A DNA stretch of 64,000 nt from an uncultured Clostridia bacterium. Lineage in GTDB: Bacteria > Bacillota > Clostridia > TANB77 > CAG-465. The DNA is taken from assembly GCA_934149365.1 (NCBI GenBank), contig CAKPEI010000001.1, forward strand, positions 124,001-188,000, read 5' to 3'. The translations under genes and the position numbers were made by a program. Shown here in pieces: positions 36,350 through 45,635 of the stretch; position 1 is the first letter of the stretch, and the number at the start of each line of letters is the position of its first letter. The notes beneath the pieces are model-generated. The model did not search any database. It was not told where the DNA came from and saw nothing but the letters and a program-made list of their open reading frames with translations.

Positions 36350-37084
36350 ATGAAGTGTATAAACAGAATATGGGGAGCATCAGATGTTGAATGGACAGAG
36401 TATAGGCTTTTAAAAATCGCAGTACTTTGGTCAAAAGAAAATGAAGTTGTAAAAGAGCGGATGAAAGAATGGTTTGATACCATGATTATCAATAAAGAAT
36501 ATCAAAAGCTTGCTATTGAAGTTGTAGAAGATGATGAAGGCTTTTATTCTTTAAGAGGGACGGTTACATCTAAACTTTTGCTTATTATGGCAAAGAAGGT
36601 AAATAAAGATATACTCGATAAACTTCTGTATAATATTCTTTATTCATATCAAGACGAAGAAGAAACGATACCTTTATTTTTTACAGGTGAGACATTTGAC
36701 TGCAATTATGCGCTAACAATAATTTGTACCCCTGAAATAAAACTAAAGAAAGAATATCAGGAAAGAATTGCAGAACTTCTTATTGAGCATGCTAAAAGTT
36801 CAGAGGAGTTTGATGTTAAACTCTTTACATCGTTCTTGCTTCGCAAAGATGTCAAACGTGAGTATAAAGAAAAAGTTATTGAAGCTCTTGAGACGGAGCA
36901 GCTTGCAGCAATAGATAGCGAGATTTTAATGTTTTACAGTGAGTGTCTTTTCAGTTCCATTATGGGCATCGAGAGTTTCGAAAATGAAGAACCAGTAGCT
37001 ACAGATAGTCAAAAAGCTGAAGGAAATATAGCGGAAATAGTTGAGTTGATAGCTCAAAAGCTTGGCAAACCGTACGAAGATTAA
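36350..37084 (+). CDS. Hypothetical helical protein, about 244 aa
   Basis: Cytosolic, mostly helical protein with no signal peptide. It begins MKCINRIWGASDVEWTEYRL and includes acidic helices reminiscent of HEAT-like repeats. No family or catalytic motif is recognised. The start at 36350 follows GAAAGGTGG. Codon use is less AT-extreme than in the neighbours (CTT, GAG and CGC-type codons are more common), hinting at a different origin. A terminator separates it from era. Confidence 0.65.
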   Translation: MKCINRIWGASDVEWTEYRLLKIAVLWSKENEVVKERMKEWFDTMIINKEYQKLAIEVVEDDEGFYSLRGTVTSKLLLIMAKKVNKDILDKLLYNILYSYQDEEETIPLFFTGETFDCNYALTIICTPEIKLKKEYQERIAELLIEHAKSSEEFDVKLFTSFLLRKDVKREYKEKVIEALETEQLAAIDSEILMFYSECLFSSIMGIESFENEEPVATDSQKAEGNIAEIVELIAQKLGKPYED

Positions 37085-37092
37085 TTGCATTT

Positions 37093-37123
37093 AAGTACCT
37101 TAAATTTAATATTTAAGGTACTT
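37093..37123 (+). terminator. Rho-independent terminator
   Basis: Perfect 13-bp stem AAGTACCTTAAAT/ATTTAAGGTACTT with a 5-nt loop and a T run. Confidence 0.85.
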
Positions 37124-37130
37124 TTTCTAT

Positions 37131-37158
37131 TTGAAAAAGTGTGTAATTAGTGTATAAT
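37131..37158 (+). promoter_or_regulatory. Promoter of era
   Basis: TTGAAA, 16-nt spacer, TATAAT, 42 nt before the era start. Confidence 0.65.
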
Positions 37159-37199
37159 ATATGAGTATAGATTAATAAATGAATTTTGGAGGAAATAAA

Positions 37200-38117
37200 A
37201 TGTATAAAACAGGCTTTGTTGGAATAGTTGGTAAACCCAATGCAGGTAAATCTAGTTTAGTTAATAAAATGGTAGGTTTTAAGGTAGCTATAACCACGCC
37301 TAAACCACAAACAACAAGATTTAATATAAAAGGAATTAGAACTACAGATACATCTCAAATAATATTTATAGATACACCAGGTGTACACAAACCCAAACAC
37401 AAATTAGGGGAATATATGATGCAAGGTGTAAGTAAAGTGGTTTTAGAAGCAGATTGTATAGTATACTTAGTTGATGCGTCTAAGCCAGTTTTGGACGAGG
37501 CAAACAAAAAGATAATGAACGATATAGTAAAGGCAAAAAGAAAGATTATACTTGCTATAAATAAAGTGGACAGTATAAAAAAAGAAAATATACTAAGAAT
37601 TATTGAAGAATATAACAAGTATATAGGAAGTATAGGGTATAAGTTTGAAGAGATAATACCAATATCAGTATATAAGAATGATGGACTTGATATACTTGCA
37701 AAAGCAATAGAAAATATACTTCCAGAATGTGAACCTATCTTTTCTGAAGATGATATAACAGATATTACTGAAAGAGATATTGCAGAGGAGATAATTAGAG
37801 AAAAAGCTCTTTCATATTTAGATGAAGAAATACCACACGGAATTAATGTGAAGATTGAAAAAATGAAATTAAGAGAAACTGAAAATGGAAATGAAGTATA
37901 TGACATTGAAGCTGAGATAATATGCAAAAAAGATTCCCATAAACCTATAATTATAGGAAAAGGTGGAGAAATGTTAAAAAGAATAACTAATGCCTCAAGA
38001 AGAGAAATTGCTGCTATGACAGATACAAGAGTTAATCTTAAAATATGGGTTAAGGTTAGAAAAGATTGGGAAAATAGTGAGAATTTTCTTGGAAATATTA
38101 AGGACAAGATTCGCTAA
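37200..38117 (+). CDS. era: GTPase Era
   Basis: About 305 residues. Ras-like GTPase domain with G1 GKPNAGKSS, G3 DTPG and G4 NKVD, and a C-terminal KH domain with IIIGKGGEMLKRI that binds the 3' end of 16S rRNA. It assists 30S maturation. The start at 37200 follows TTGGAGGAA. It leads the era-yqzL-recO run and functionally pairs with YbeY, from which it is separated by the accessory block. Confidence 0.95.
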   Translation: MYKTGFVGIVGKPNAGKSSLVNKMVGFKVAITTPKPQTTRFNIKGIRTTDTSQIIFIDTPGVHKPKHKLGEYMMQGVSKVVLEADCIVYLVDASKPVLDEANKKIMNDIVKAKRKIILAINKVDSIKKENILRIIEEYNKYIGSIGYKFEEIIPISVYKNDGLDILAKAIENILPECEPIFSEDDITDITERDIAEEIIREKALSYLDEEIPHGINVKIEKMKLRETENGNEVYDIEAEIICKKDSHKPIIIGKGGEMLKRITNASRREIAAMTDTRVNLKIWVKVRKDWENSENFLGNIKDKIR

Positions 38118-38190
38118 AACTATATATAATAAGACAAGATATTTTGTATACAAAACTTAAAACTACATACAATATTACTAGGTGATATGT

Positions 38191-38355
38191 ATGAATGAAA
38201 ATATAGCTTGGCAAGAATTTGAAAAAACAGGAACAATTGAAAGTTATTTAAAATATAGTAAAATAAAAAAAGAAAATAGAAAGTTTAATGAAGAAATAGG
38301 AATAATAGAAGGAGATACAGTTGAAGATATTCAAAGTAAAGGGAATAGTAATTAA
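38191..38355 (+). CDS. yqzL: YqzL-like small protein
   Basis: A 54-residue protein with the signature IAWQEFEKTGTIESYLKYSK, matching the W-x-x-F-x-x-T-G-x-I-x-x-Y-L pattern of YqzL, normally found between era and recO. The role is unknown. It has a TAGGTGAT ribosome site, and its 3' end overlaps the recO start by 35 nt. Confidence 0.82.
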   Translation: MNENIAWQEFEKTGTIESYLKYSKIKKENRKFNEEIGIIEGDTVEDIQSKGNSN

Positions 38356-39070
38356 GGAAGTTCAATATAAAGAAAATGATAAAATAGTTACAATAATGAC
38401 TGATAAATTGGGTAAGATATCATGCATGGCAAAAGGTGCTAAAAAGAATAATAGCCCTCTTCTTGCTACTTCTCAATTTTTGGTATATAGTGAATTTATG
38501 TTATATAAGGGGACAAACTTCTATCACATAAATTCTGCTGAAATGATAGAGTCCTTTTACAATTTAAGAATAGACTATGATAAACTAGAAAAAGCCTTTG
38601 AAGTATCTAAACTTTTAAATAAATTAGCATATGAAGAAGATGAGGAAACAGGTATATTATCGTTATTTTTAAACACATTATATATTATACAGAATAAGGA
38701 CAAGCAGTTTGACCTTGTAAGAAATACATTTTTACTTAAGTTACTTTGTCTTTTAGGTTATACTCCTAGGTTATATAAATGTAGTAAATGTAATGAAAAA
38801 ATGTTTGGAGATAACATTAGTCAAAACACTAAGTATTATTATGATAGGACAACCAATTCAGCAGTATGTGAGAATTGTTATAATAAGATAATAGAAACAA
38901 ATAAAATGGAAATAAGAAAGTATAAGGAACTGTCTGAAGGCGCATTATATGCACTTTTGTATGTTATATCAAGTGATATAAAAAAAGTATTTAGTTTTGA
39001 TATATCTGGTAAGGTTTTGCAAGATTTTTCGGATTTTATAAATGAATATTATCTATCGCAAATAATTTAG
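38321..39070 (+). CDS. recO: DNA repair protein RecO
   Basis: A 249-residue recombination mediator. An N-terminal OB fold (KGIVIKEVQYKENDKIVTIMTDKLGKISCMAKGAKK) and a helical C-terminal part with a zinc-binding CxxC...CxxC set (KCSKCNEKM and CENCYNK). It loads RecA with RecR in RecF-type repair. The start is TTG at 38321, preceded by AAGGAG, inside the yqzL gene, implying translational coupling. Confidence 0.93.
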   Translation: MKIFKVKGIVIKEVQYKENDKIVTIMTDKLGKISCMAKGAKKNNSPLLATSQFLVYSEFMLYKGTNFYHINSAEMIESFYNLRIDYDKLEKAFEVSKLLNKLAYEEDEETGILSLFLNTLYIIQNKDKQFDLVRNTFLLKLLCLLGYTPRLYKCSKCNEKMFGDNISQNTKYYYDRTTNSAVCENCYNKIIETNKMEIRKYKELSEGALYALLYVISSDIKKVFSFDISGKVLQDFSDFINEYYLSQII

Positions 39071-39188
39071 AATATTTTGTGTGTGCTTTGCAAACAATAT
39101 TTAAATATAGTATGATTTATTTGTGAAATCTGTTGAATTTTATATTTTTTTGTTGTATAAGTATACTAAATGGTAGGAGGTTTTATTT

Positions 39189-39725
39189 ATGGAAGAATTG
39201 TTTAAAAAAATGATGTTACCATCAATAATTTCATCAATTGTTTTTATGATATTAGGGATAATTATATTCATAAACCCAGAAGTTACATTAGAGGTAATAT
39301 CAATAGTAGTTGGTTGTATGATAATAGGATTTGGAATAATAGGTATAATTCAATATATAGGAAATAGAGACACATCATCTTTTAAACTTAATTTATTATA
39401 CGTACTTACAACTATAATATTAGGGGCGATAGCATTATATAACTATAAAATAGTTGCTTCTATAATTCCAATAGTACTTGGAATTTGGATATGTTTTGAT
39501 AGCTTTATAAAACTTAGAATGGCAATAGGAATAAAAAATATGGGAATAAGTAGTTGGAAGTATCCTTTACTTATGAGTATATTATCTATGGCAATAGGTA
39601 TTTTCCTATTATTTAATCCTTTTAGTGGAGCCGTTATAATGATGCAGGTTGCTGCTGTTTGTATAGTTATTTATTCAGTAATAGATATAATTCAGGATTA
39701 TGCAATAGTAAGATATTTAAAATAA
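39189..39725 (+). CDS. HdeD/DUF308 family membrane protein
   Basis: A 178-residue protein with six hydrophobic helices in three similar pairs (MILGIIIFINPEVTLEVISIVVG, then IPIVLGIWICFDSFIKLR, then AIGIFLLFNPFSGAVIMMQ), the DUF308/HdeD pattern. The function is unknown in Firmicutes. A GGTAGGAGG site precedes the ATG. It stands just before the second phase-variable leader. Confidence 0.85.
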   Translation: MEELFKKMMLPSIISSIVFMILGIIIFINPEVTLEVISIVVGCMIIGFGIIGIIQYIGNRDTSSFKLNLLYVLTTIILGAIALYNYKIVASIIPIVLGIWICFDSFIKLRMAIGIKNMGISSWKYPLLMSILSMAIGIFLLFNPFSGAVIMMQVAAVCIVIYSVIDIIQDYAIVRYLK

Positions 39726-39775
39726 TATAAATTGATAACAGAAATGTTTGTAACAGAAATGTAACACAAAAAGTG

Positions 39776-39804
39776 TTGAAAAAAGAAATAATATACAGTA
39801 AAAT
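39776..39804 (+). promoter_or_regulatory. Promoter of leader 2
   Basis: TTGAAA, 17-nt spacer, TAAAAT, identical in hexamers and spacing to the leader 1 promoter at 6829-6857. Confidence 0.75.
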
Positions 39805-39856
39805 AAAGAACGTAAAAAATAAAAGAAAGAAAAAGCAAAAGAAAAGAGGTGAAAAT

Positions 39857-40002
<146 letters not shown>

Positions 40003-40021
<19 letters not shown>

Positions 40022-40041
40022 AATGTATAGCTAGCTTTTTT
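40003..40041 (+). terminator. Leader terminator/attenuator 2
   Basis: 12-bp stem AGTTAGTTATAC/GTATAGCTAGCT (two G-U pairs) with a 10-nt loop containing the leader stop codon, followed by T6. An upstream copy of the 3' arm core, TATAGCTA at 39937-39944, could pair with the 5' arm and act as an antiterminator. Confidence 0.8.
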
Positions 40042-40153
40042 GCGTCTAAATAAAAAGAAAAGCAAAAATTAATTAAGGTATAATCATGATAGTAAATCAT
40101 GTAAATATACACAGCCATATATACATAAAAAACATAACCAAAAATACATAAAA

Positions 40154-40198
40154 GCAATTAAAAACAATTGCAAAATTTAAAGTAATGTGAAATAATAT
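40154..40198 (+). promoter_or_regulatory. Shared pilin upstream box (promoter-like)
   Basis: Hairpin GCAATT/AATTGC (40154-40159 and 40166-40171), TTGCAA at 40168-40173 and TAATAT at 40193-40198 with ATGTGAAATAATATG. The same arrangement lies at 7069-7113 and, in part, at 19246-19276. Confidence 0.55.
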
Positions 40199-40239
40199 GT
40201 ATATATAAAAATTGTTCTAAGAAAATGGAGGAAAAAAGT

Positions 40240-41430
40240 ATGAGAACAAAAGTTAAACTAAAAGGCGGAATATCATTAATAGTATTAGTAATAACAATAA
40301 TAGTAATGATAATATTAGCCGCAGCAATAATTTTGTCACTATCAAATAGTGGAATAATATCAAAAGCAAACAAAGCCAAAACAGATAGTGATACAGCAAA
40401 TTTAAAAGAGTATGTAAATACCTTAAGAGCAGAATGGGAGTTAATGACAGCAGATGAACAAACAGCAGAAGGTTCATTTGAAGCGTATGCAAACAAAAAG
40501 CTAGAAAAGAGTGGCTACAAAGGAGCAGTAGGAGCAGATGGAGAAGTATACTCAAACTTAAATGAAAATGTAATGGCAGCAATAAAAGCAGGAATAAAAA
40601 TAGGAGATGTAGTAACAGGATATACAGTAACAGAGAAGAGCTATACAACAAGTGGAGAAGAGAATACAGCTCCTAGTAGAACAGAGACAGACCCACAATC
40701 ACAAACAGTAACAACAAATACGAATATAACATGGAAATACTTAGGAGTAAACGCAAATGGAGAGCTAGAAATAATGGCGGTTTTATCAGAAAAAGATGTA
40801 ATAAAAGATACAGCTGATAAGCAGTTAAAAGTAAAATTATCAGGAAAAGGTGGATACTTAAAGGGACCAGAAATGTTAAATACAATATGTGAGAAGTTAT
40901 ATTCAAAAGAGGGAGTAGGAACAGCAAGAAGTATGAATATAGAAGATGTAAACAATATATTAGGATATACAGGACCAAAAGGAGCATATTATGATAATAA
41001 GGGTAATGAAGTAAAAACACCAACAGCATTAAGAATAGGAGAAATAGAAAGTAAACTGGGAACGACATTAGCAACTAGAACAACACCAGATGGAAAAGAC
41101 TTAGGAACATATTATTCAGATTGTTACGATATAAATAAAGAAAGTGATGTGAGTAAAATGAAAAATCCGGAAAATGTAGATTTAGTATACAATGCTAAGA
41201 ATTGGTACTGGCTTGCTTCTCCGTGTGTCGGTGCGTATTTCGACGGCAGCTGTGCGGAATTCGATGTACGCGCCGTTCGCTCTATTTATGTGGGCACGCT
41301 CGGCGGGTTCTATTCGTTTGGCGACTCTGGTAGCAGTACGTGTGCGGTTCGCCCCGTAGTAAAACTTAATACATCAGTTAAATTAACTAAAGATGCAAGT
41401 AATGCAAATACTTGGAATATAACTAAATAA
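40240..41430 (+). CDS. Type IV pilin-like adhesin with DGR-type variable C-terminus
   Basis: A protein of about 396 residues, close paralogue of 19327-20502. Prepilin N-terminus MRTKVKLKGGISLIVLVITI, Val at mature position 5, a helical stalk, a beta-rich mid-region and a C-terminal lectin-like domain with YWLASPCV...CAVRPVV. The block 41206-41355 is 58% GC with CGC, GGC and GCG codons, unlike the AGA/GGA/GCA use elsewhere in the gene. The start at 40240 follows TGGAGGA. It lies downstream of leader 2 and is closed by a terminator. Likely role: a diversified, phase-variable surface adhesin. Confidence 0.85.
   Translation: MRTKVKLKGGISLIVLVITIIVMIILAAAIILSLSNSGIISKANKAKTDSDTANLKEYVNTLRAEWELMTADEQTAEGSFEAYANKKLEKSGYKGAVGADGEVYSNLNENVMAAIKAGIKIGDVVTGYTVTEKSYTTSGEENTAPSRTETDPQSQTVTTNTNITWKYLGVNANGELEIMAVLSEKDVIKDTADKQLKVKLSGKGGYLKGPEMLNTICEKLYSKEGVGTARSMNIEDVNNILGYTGPKGAYYDNKGNEVKTPTALRIGEIESKLGTTLATRTTPDGKDLGTYYSDCYDINKESDVSKMKNPENVDLVYNAKNWYWLASPCVGAYFDGSCAEFDVRAVRSIYVGTLGGFYSFGDSGSSTCAVRPVVKLNTSVKLTKDASNANTWNITK
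41206..41355 (+). other. Candidate DGR variable region 2
   Basis: 150 nt, 87 G+C (58%), gap-free against region 1 (20281-20430). Invariant codons frame variable ones, and 37 of 46 differences are at codon positions 1 or 2. Most variable codon pairs fit an AAC/AAT template codon altered at A (for example TAC/GGC, TGC/GCC, CTT/TGT). The 3' end is GCGGTTCGCCC as in region 1. Confidence 0.8.
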
Positions 41431-41460
41431 AGAGTTTTGAATATTAACATAAAACTTATG

Positions 41461-41497
41461 GTCATGTAGACACTCTCTCGTCTATGTGGCTATTTTT
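41461..41497 (+). terminator. Rho-independent terminator
   Basis: 11-bp stem GTCATGTAGAC/GTCTATGTGGC with G-U pairs, 8-nt loop, T6. Confidence 0.8.
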
Positions 41498-41601
41498 TAT
41501 ACAATATTTTTTTACAATTTACACAAAATTTATTGATATTATGACAGTCATGAAGTATAATTGTATCAATAGATTATGGCATAAAAAAGGGGTGAAGTGG
41601 T

Positions 41602-42696
41602 TTGGGCATTATGGACTTTAAACAAGGAGAAACTTTAACAAGGAAAGAGTATATAAAAAAGAAGAAAAAAGAAAAAAGACAAAATGCTCTTAGTAATATT
41701 AGTAAGAGGACTTGGGTTATGCTCGCCTTTATAATTTTATGCTCAGCTTATGTTGTTTACCAATTTTATATATACAACACAAAACATAGACTTGTTCAAA
41801 CACTTCCAGAAGAAATTTCTAGTATGAAAGATTACAGAATATATTATACTAGTGAAACATATACTTACGAAAGAGGAAAAAACCAACTAAAGAGTATGTC
41901 AACTACTTCAAATGAAAAGCAAACTATAGAAGAAGGTCTTGGAATATATCAAATTAATGTAAAAGACAATAACATATATGGTATAAAAGATGGCAAATTG
42001 GTAAAAATAGATACCAATTCTAAAAAGATAACTTCTAAAGAAATAGTATCTTCAAATGTTAAAGGCTATGCTATGTATAGAGAAGATATATATGCATATT
42101 TATCAGGCGAAGGTGTAGAAACTGGAGTATATTATGTAGATGAAATAAATGAGCCTAAGAAGATTATAAACGCAGAAGTCCTTCAGATGCTAGTAGATGC
42201 TAATAATATTTATATAGTAAACAAGGATAAAAAAATAGTTAGATACAATAAAGACGGTCAAGGAGAAACAGTTCTTGCAAATGAATACACATCAGGTGGA
42301 ATTATACAAGATGAAAAGAATATATATTTTGCTAATTTAGGAGCAGATAGCAAATTATACAAAATTGAAAAAAGCACGGGTAAAGTAGTGGCTCTTAGCA
42401 AAACAGGTGCAACTTTAAATACAGTTACAAATATGGATGGTTACTCATTTATGGGTGTATATGATAATGAAATTTATTATATAAATACAAAAGACGGAAA
42501 TAAATTGTATAAATCAGGTTTAAGTTTAAAAGAAGACGAAAAAATATTAGAAGATAATATTCAAATACTTGATGTTATAAATGGCACTATTTTCTATAAA
42601 GTAAATGGAGATATCGGAGTATATAGATACGATATAGCAAATAAAATATCTTCACAAGTTACAAGTGGAAGGGTTTTAGAATTTAAAGCAGAGTAA
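41602..42696 (+). CDS. Membrane-anchored beta-propeller-like protein (DUF5050-type)
   Basis: A 364-residue protein with a Lys-rich cytoplasmic N-terminus (residues 15-40), a membrane segment (VMLAFIILCSAYVVYQFYIY) and an extracytoplasmic domain of repeated blades (NNIYGIKDGKLVKIDTNSKK, NNIYIVNKDKKIVRYNKDG, NEIYYINTKDGNKLYKSG). The repeats indicate a six- or seven-blade propeller of the DUF5050 kind. The start is TTG at 41602 after AAGGGGTG. The function is probably binding at the cell surface. Confidence 0.78.
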   Translation: MGIMDFKQGETLTRKEYIKKKKKEKRQNALSNISKRTWVMLAFIILCSAYVVYQFYIYNTKHRLVQTLPEEISSMKDYRIYYTSETYTYERGKNQLKSMSTTSNEKQTIEEGLGIYQINVKDNNIYGIKDGKLVKIDTNSKKITSKEIVSSNVKGYAMYREDIYAYLSGEGVETGVYYVDEINEPKKIINAEVLQMLVDANNIYIVNKDKKIVRYNKDGQGETVLANEYTSGGIIQDEKNIYFANLGADSKLYKIEKSTGKVVALSKTGATLNTVTNMDGYSFMGVYDNEIYYINTKDGNKLYKSGLSLKEDEKILEDNIQILDVINGTIFYKVNGDIGVYRYDIANKISSQVTSGRVLEFKAE

Positions 42697-42758
42697 AAAA
42701 TATAAATAAAAAGAATATATACATAATTAAATTCTCATAATATTACAGTGGTGATGTT

Positions 42759-43223
42759 ATGAGAATTCGTTTATTTAATAAAAAAGATATGGAAGAGTGT
42801 GTAAAATTAATAGTTAATGTATATTCAAAGGAAAGTAAGAATAAAAGATGGAATAGTAAAACTGCGGAAGAATATATTTTTATGCATTATAGGATGAACA
42901 AGGAGCTTTGTTTTGTTGCTACAGAAAACAAAAAAATTATCGGAATAGGACTATGTATGATAAAGCCAGAATATACAAAGTATATAATTGCTTCACATAT
43001 ACTAATAGTCCATCCCGATTATAGGAGGAAGAAAATCGCTACCAAACTTCTTAGCAAAATTGTAACTAAAGCTGAGAATAAGTATGGTATCGATGAAATA
43101 GAAAGTAGTGTGGAATCTCTTACTAATTTTCCTATATCATGGTATGAAAGTATAGGGTTTAAAGAGAAAAAACACTACACAATTGTCAAAGCTAAAATTC
43201 AAAATGTATTAAAGTCTATATAA
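42759..43223 (+). CDS. GNAT family N-acetyltransferase
   Basis: A 154-residue GNAT fold. The acetyl-CoA-binding motif A reads ILIVHPDYRRKKIATKLLSKI (about residues 86-106), and a C-terminal YESIGFKEKKHY is present. The acyl acceptor is unknown. It has a GTGGTGAT site. It is convergent with the CAP-domain gene with a 1-nt gap and no obvious terminator. Confidence 0.88.
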   Translation: MRIRLFNKKDMEECVKLIVNVYSKESKNKRWNSKTAEEYIFMHYRMNKELCFVATENKKIIGIGLCMIKPEYTKYIIASHILIVHPDYRRKKIATKLLSKIVTKAENKYGIDEIESSVESLTNFPISWYESIGFKEKKHYTIVKAKIQNVLKSI

Positions 43224-43224
43224 T

Positions 43225-44160
43225 TTATACTCCGGCAAACATTGCTACCACAATGTAACCGTATGTAGGACTTTTTGCTATTCCAATGCCAACATAATTG
43301 TATGATTTAGAAAGCAGATTTTCTCTGTGAGTAGAAGAATTTATCCATGAATTTACAGCACCTTCAAGACTTGGGTTACCTGCAATATTTTCTCCGGCTA
43401 CTTTATAACTTAGCCCGTAGTTTTTCATCATATCAAATGGTGAGCCATAAGTAGGTGAACTATGTGAAAAATAGTTTTTTTTCACCATGTCATCTGCTTT
43501 AAGCCTTGCCAGTTTTAATAGTTTATTTCCCATAGAAAGTTTAGGGACACCATTTTTTTCTCTATAGTTGTTTATAAGTTTTAGAACATATTCCTCATCT
43601 TCAGTTCCCTTAAGGAAAGTAGAAGTATTAGTGCTTTCTGTTTTTCCTGTAAGATCTACATAGCCTTTAGATATCATTCCAACAGTGTTATCTTCTGTTA
43701 TAGCTAAGTAGAAATCATTTATCTTTCCTATTACTTTCACTTTTTGACCTTTACTTAGCTTAGTAACTTTGCTAAAGCTAGTTGAAGGTCCTCTTCTTAG
43801 ATTAACGCTATCTCCTGAAATAGTAGCTATTTTTGCTGTCATATTTTCGTAAGTGGCTGCACCTGATGGAGCTTTACTAGAACTCTTTACGTAATCTTTG
43901 CTAACGTAGCCTACTTGATTATTTCCAAGTTGAACAATGTAAAAATTAGAAATCTCACCTACCATTTTTACTTGAGTGTTTTTAGCAAGTACAGATATAA
44001 CAGAAGAACTTGTCGAAGGTTTTTCTCTAAAATTAGTTCTGGAAGTTAATGTTCCATATTTAGGGTTAAAGTTTGATACATTTGTATATGCTAAAAGATA
44101 TGAAGATACTAGAGTCAGTATTACAAATATAACTAAAATTTTTGATTTAAGTTTGTACAT
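43225..44160 (-). CDS. Secreted SH3b-SH3b-CAP domain protein
   Basis: About 311 residues: signal peptide or anchor (residues 1-25), two bacterial SH3 domains (YGTLTSRTNFREKPSTSSSV and AKIATISGDSVNLRRGPSTS) for cell-wall binding, and a C-terminal CAP/SCP (YkwD-like) domain with INNYREKNGVPKLS, FSHSSPTYGSPFDMM, AGENIAG and STHRENLL. YkwD-type proteins are common in spore formers; activity is undefined. The start at 44160 follows AGGTGAT. Confidence 0.88.
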   Translation of the reverse strand: MYKLKSKILVIFVILTLVSSYLLAYTNVSNFNPKYGTLTSRTNFREKPSTSSSVISVLAKNTQVKMVGEISNFYIVQLGNNQVGYVSKDYVKSSSKAPSGAATYENMTAKIATISGDSVNLRRGPSTSFSKVTKLSKGQKVKVIGKINDFYLAITEDNTVGMISKGYVDLTGKTESTNTSTFLKGTEDEEYVLKLINNYREKNGVPKLSMGNKLLKLARLKADDMVKKNYFSHSSPTYGSPFDMMKNYGLSYKVAGENIAGNPSLEGAVNSWINSSTHRENLLSKSYNYVGIGIAKSPTYGYIVVAMFAGV

Positions 44161-44271
44161 TTTTATCACCTCATTTGATTAATAATTATATATGCCTCCT
44201 AATATAAATATATTCCAATTTATTGTATAAAATTTCCAAATTTATTAATAATAAATAAAGAGGTGAAAAAG

Positions 44272-45486
44272 GTGAGATTAGTAGATGGTAATTTATACTT
44301 TAAAAAAATAAGTAAAAATAATAAGCAATATGTATATTTAAATCAGAACATATCATGTGATGTCCTTATTGTTGGAGGAGGAGTAAGTGGAGCAGTTACT
44401 GCTTACTATATGGCAGAGGAAGGTTATGATGTTGTTATAATAGATAAAAATATAATAGGATATGGTAGTACTAGTTCAAACGTTGGTATAATAGATGTAC
44501 AGGTTGCAAGTGAAATAAGCAAATTAGGCAAAATAATTGGTGAAAAAAAGGCAAAGAAGTGCTTTAACTTAATGAAAAATAGTATAAATGAAATTGGCAA
44601 AATTGTTTCTAAAATGGAAAATAAAGAAGGTATTAATTTTAAAATGTTAAATTCTCTATACTATACTGATAAATATATGAATAAAAATGCAATGATTAGA
44701 GAATATAATAGCAAAATAAATTTAGGAATAGGTGCTAAATTTACAAATGAAAATAACTTAGTAGATTTAAAATATGGTGTAGAACTAGAAAATATGAGTG
44801 CTACTATGAATACTTATGAATTTACCAAAGAAGTAATTTCATATTTATCTAAAAAGGATAATGTAAGGGTATACGAAAATACAGAAGCAGAGGAAATTAA
44901 AAGTAGTGAAGACTACGTAGAGGTTATTACTAGTAATAGATTTAAAATATCAGCCAATAAGGTTGTTATAACAGAAGGGGCTGAGGCTATAAAAAACTTC
45001 CCTGATATGCCTATAGAGGTATACAGAACATATAACATAGTTACAGAAAAAATAGAAGAATTAAAAAATTATGATACTAACTTTACGGCAAGAAATATTG
45101 ATTTACCATTTAATTATTTTAGGTTTACTGATGATGATAGGATAATATTTGGAGGCCAAACCTCAAAAGTTACAGAAAAAGAAAATAATGAAGAAATATC
45201 AAAACAATTATCTAATACGAGATATAGAAAACTTTTTAAGGAGCTTCAAGAAACATTTTACGAATTTAAAGATATAACTGTGAAATATTGTTTTAATGGA
45301 ATAATTGCTGAAACAAAAGATACTCTCCCAATAATAGATGAAATTCCCAATATGCCAAATGTTTATTGTAATTTATCTTATGGTATAAGTGGAGTTATAT
45401 TTGCAGTAATAGGTGCTAAAATGTTAAAAGAAATAAATAGAGAGTATTATGCAAGAGATATGCATATGTTTGGTATAAGAAGATAA
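44272..45486 (+). CDS. FAD-dependent oxidoreductase (DAO family)
   Basis: About 404 residues with an FAD-binding Rossmann motif VLIVGGGVSGAVTAYYMAEEGYDVVIID and the DAO-family continuation GSTSSNVGIIDVQ. A C-terminal FAD segment PNVYCNLSYGISGVIFAVIGA closes the fold. Relatives oxidise amines or amino acids such as glycine or glycerol-3-phosphate; the substrate here is unknown. The likely start is GTG at 44272 after AGAGGTGA; 44263 is an alternative. Confidence 0.85.
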   Translation: MRLVDGNLYFKKISKNNKQYVYLNQNISCDVLIVGGGVSGAVTAYYMAEEGYDVVIIDKNIIGYGSTSSNVGIIDVQVASEISKLGKIIGEKKAKKCFNLMKNSINEIGKIVSKMENKEGINFKMLNSLYYTDKYMNKNAMIREYNSKINLGIGAKFTNENNLVDLKYGVELENMSATMNTYEFTKEVISYLSKKDNVRVYENTEAEEIKSSEDYVEVITSNRFKISANKVVITEGAEAIKNFPDMPIEVYRTYNIVTEKIEELKNYDTNFTARNIDLPFNYFRFTDDDRIIFGGQTSKVTEKENNEEISKQLSNTRYRKLFKELQETFYEFKDITVKYCFNGIIAETKDTLPIIDEIPNMPNVYCNLSYGISGVIFAVIGAKMLKEINREYYARDMHMFGIRR

Positions 45487-45493
45487 GTTTAGG

Positions 45494-45521
45494 TAGTGCA
45501 GGTATATCTTGCACTATTTTT
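45494..45521 (+). terminator. Rho-independent terminator
   Basis: 7-bp stem TAGTGCA/TGCACTA with a 9-nt loop and T5. Confidence 0.75.
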
Positions 45522-45635
45522 ACATATAGCTTAAAAAATTTAGAAGCACTTTTCTTTTCTATTGTATTGCAATAAGTGTAAAATAGTGATATTATTCTAT
45601 ACTAGAGATAGTTTTAAATAAAAGGAGTAATATAA

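Noticed and set aside
37355..38107. Minus-strand open frame opposite era
   Set aside because: Antisense shadow in hydrophobic codons; era on the plus strand has all GTPase motifs.
39773..39856. N-terminal extension of leader ORF 2 starting upstream at 39773
   Set aside because: It overlaps the promoter hexamers and lacks a ribosome site, while the ATG at 39857 has AGAGGTG and matches the other leaders.
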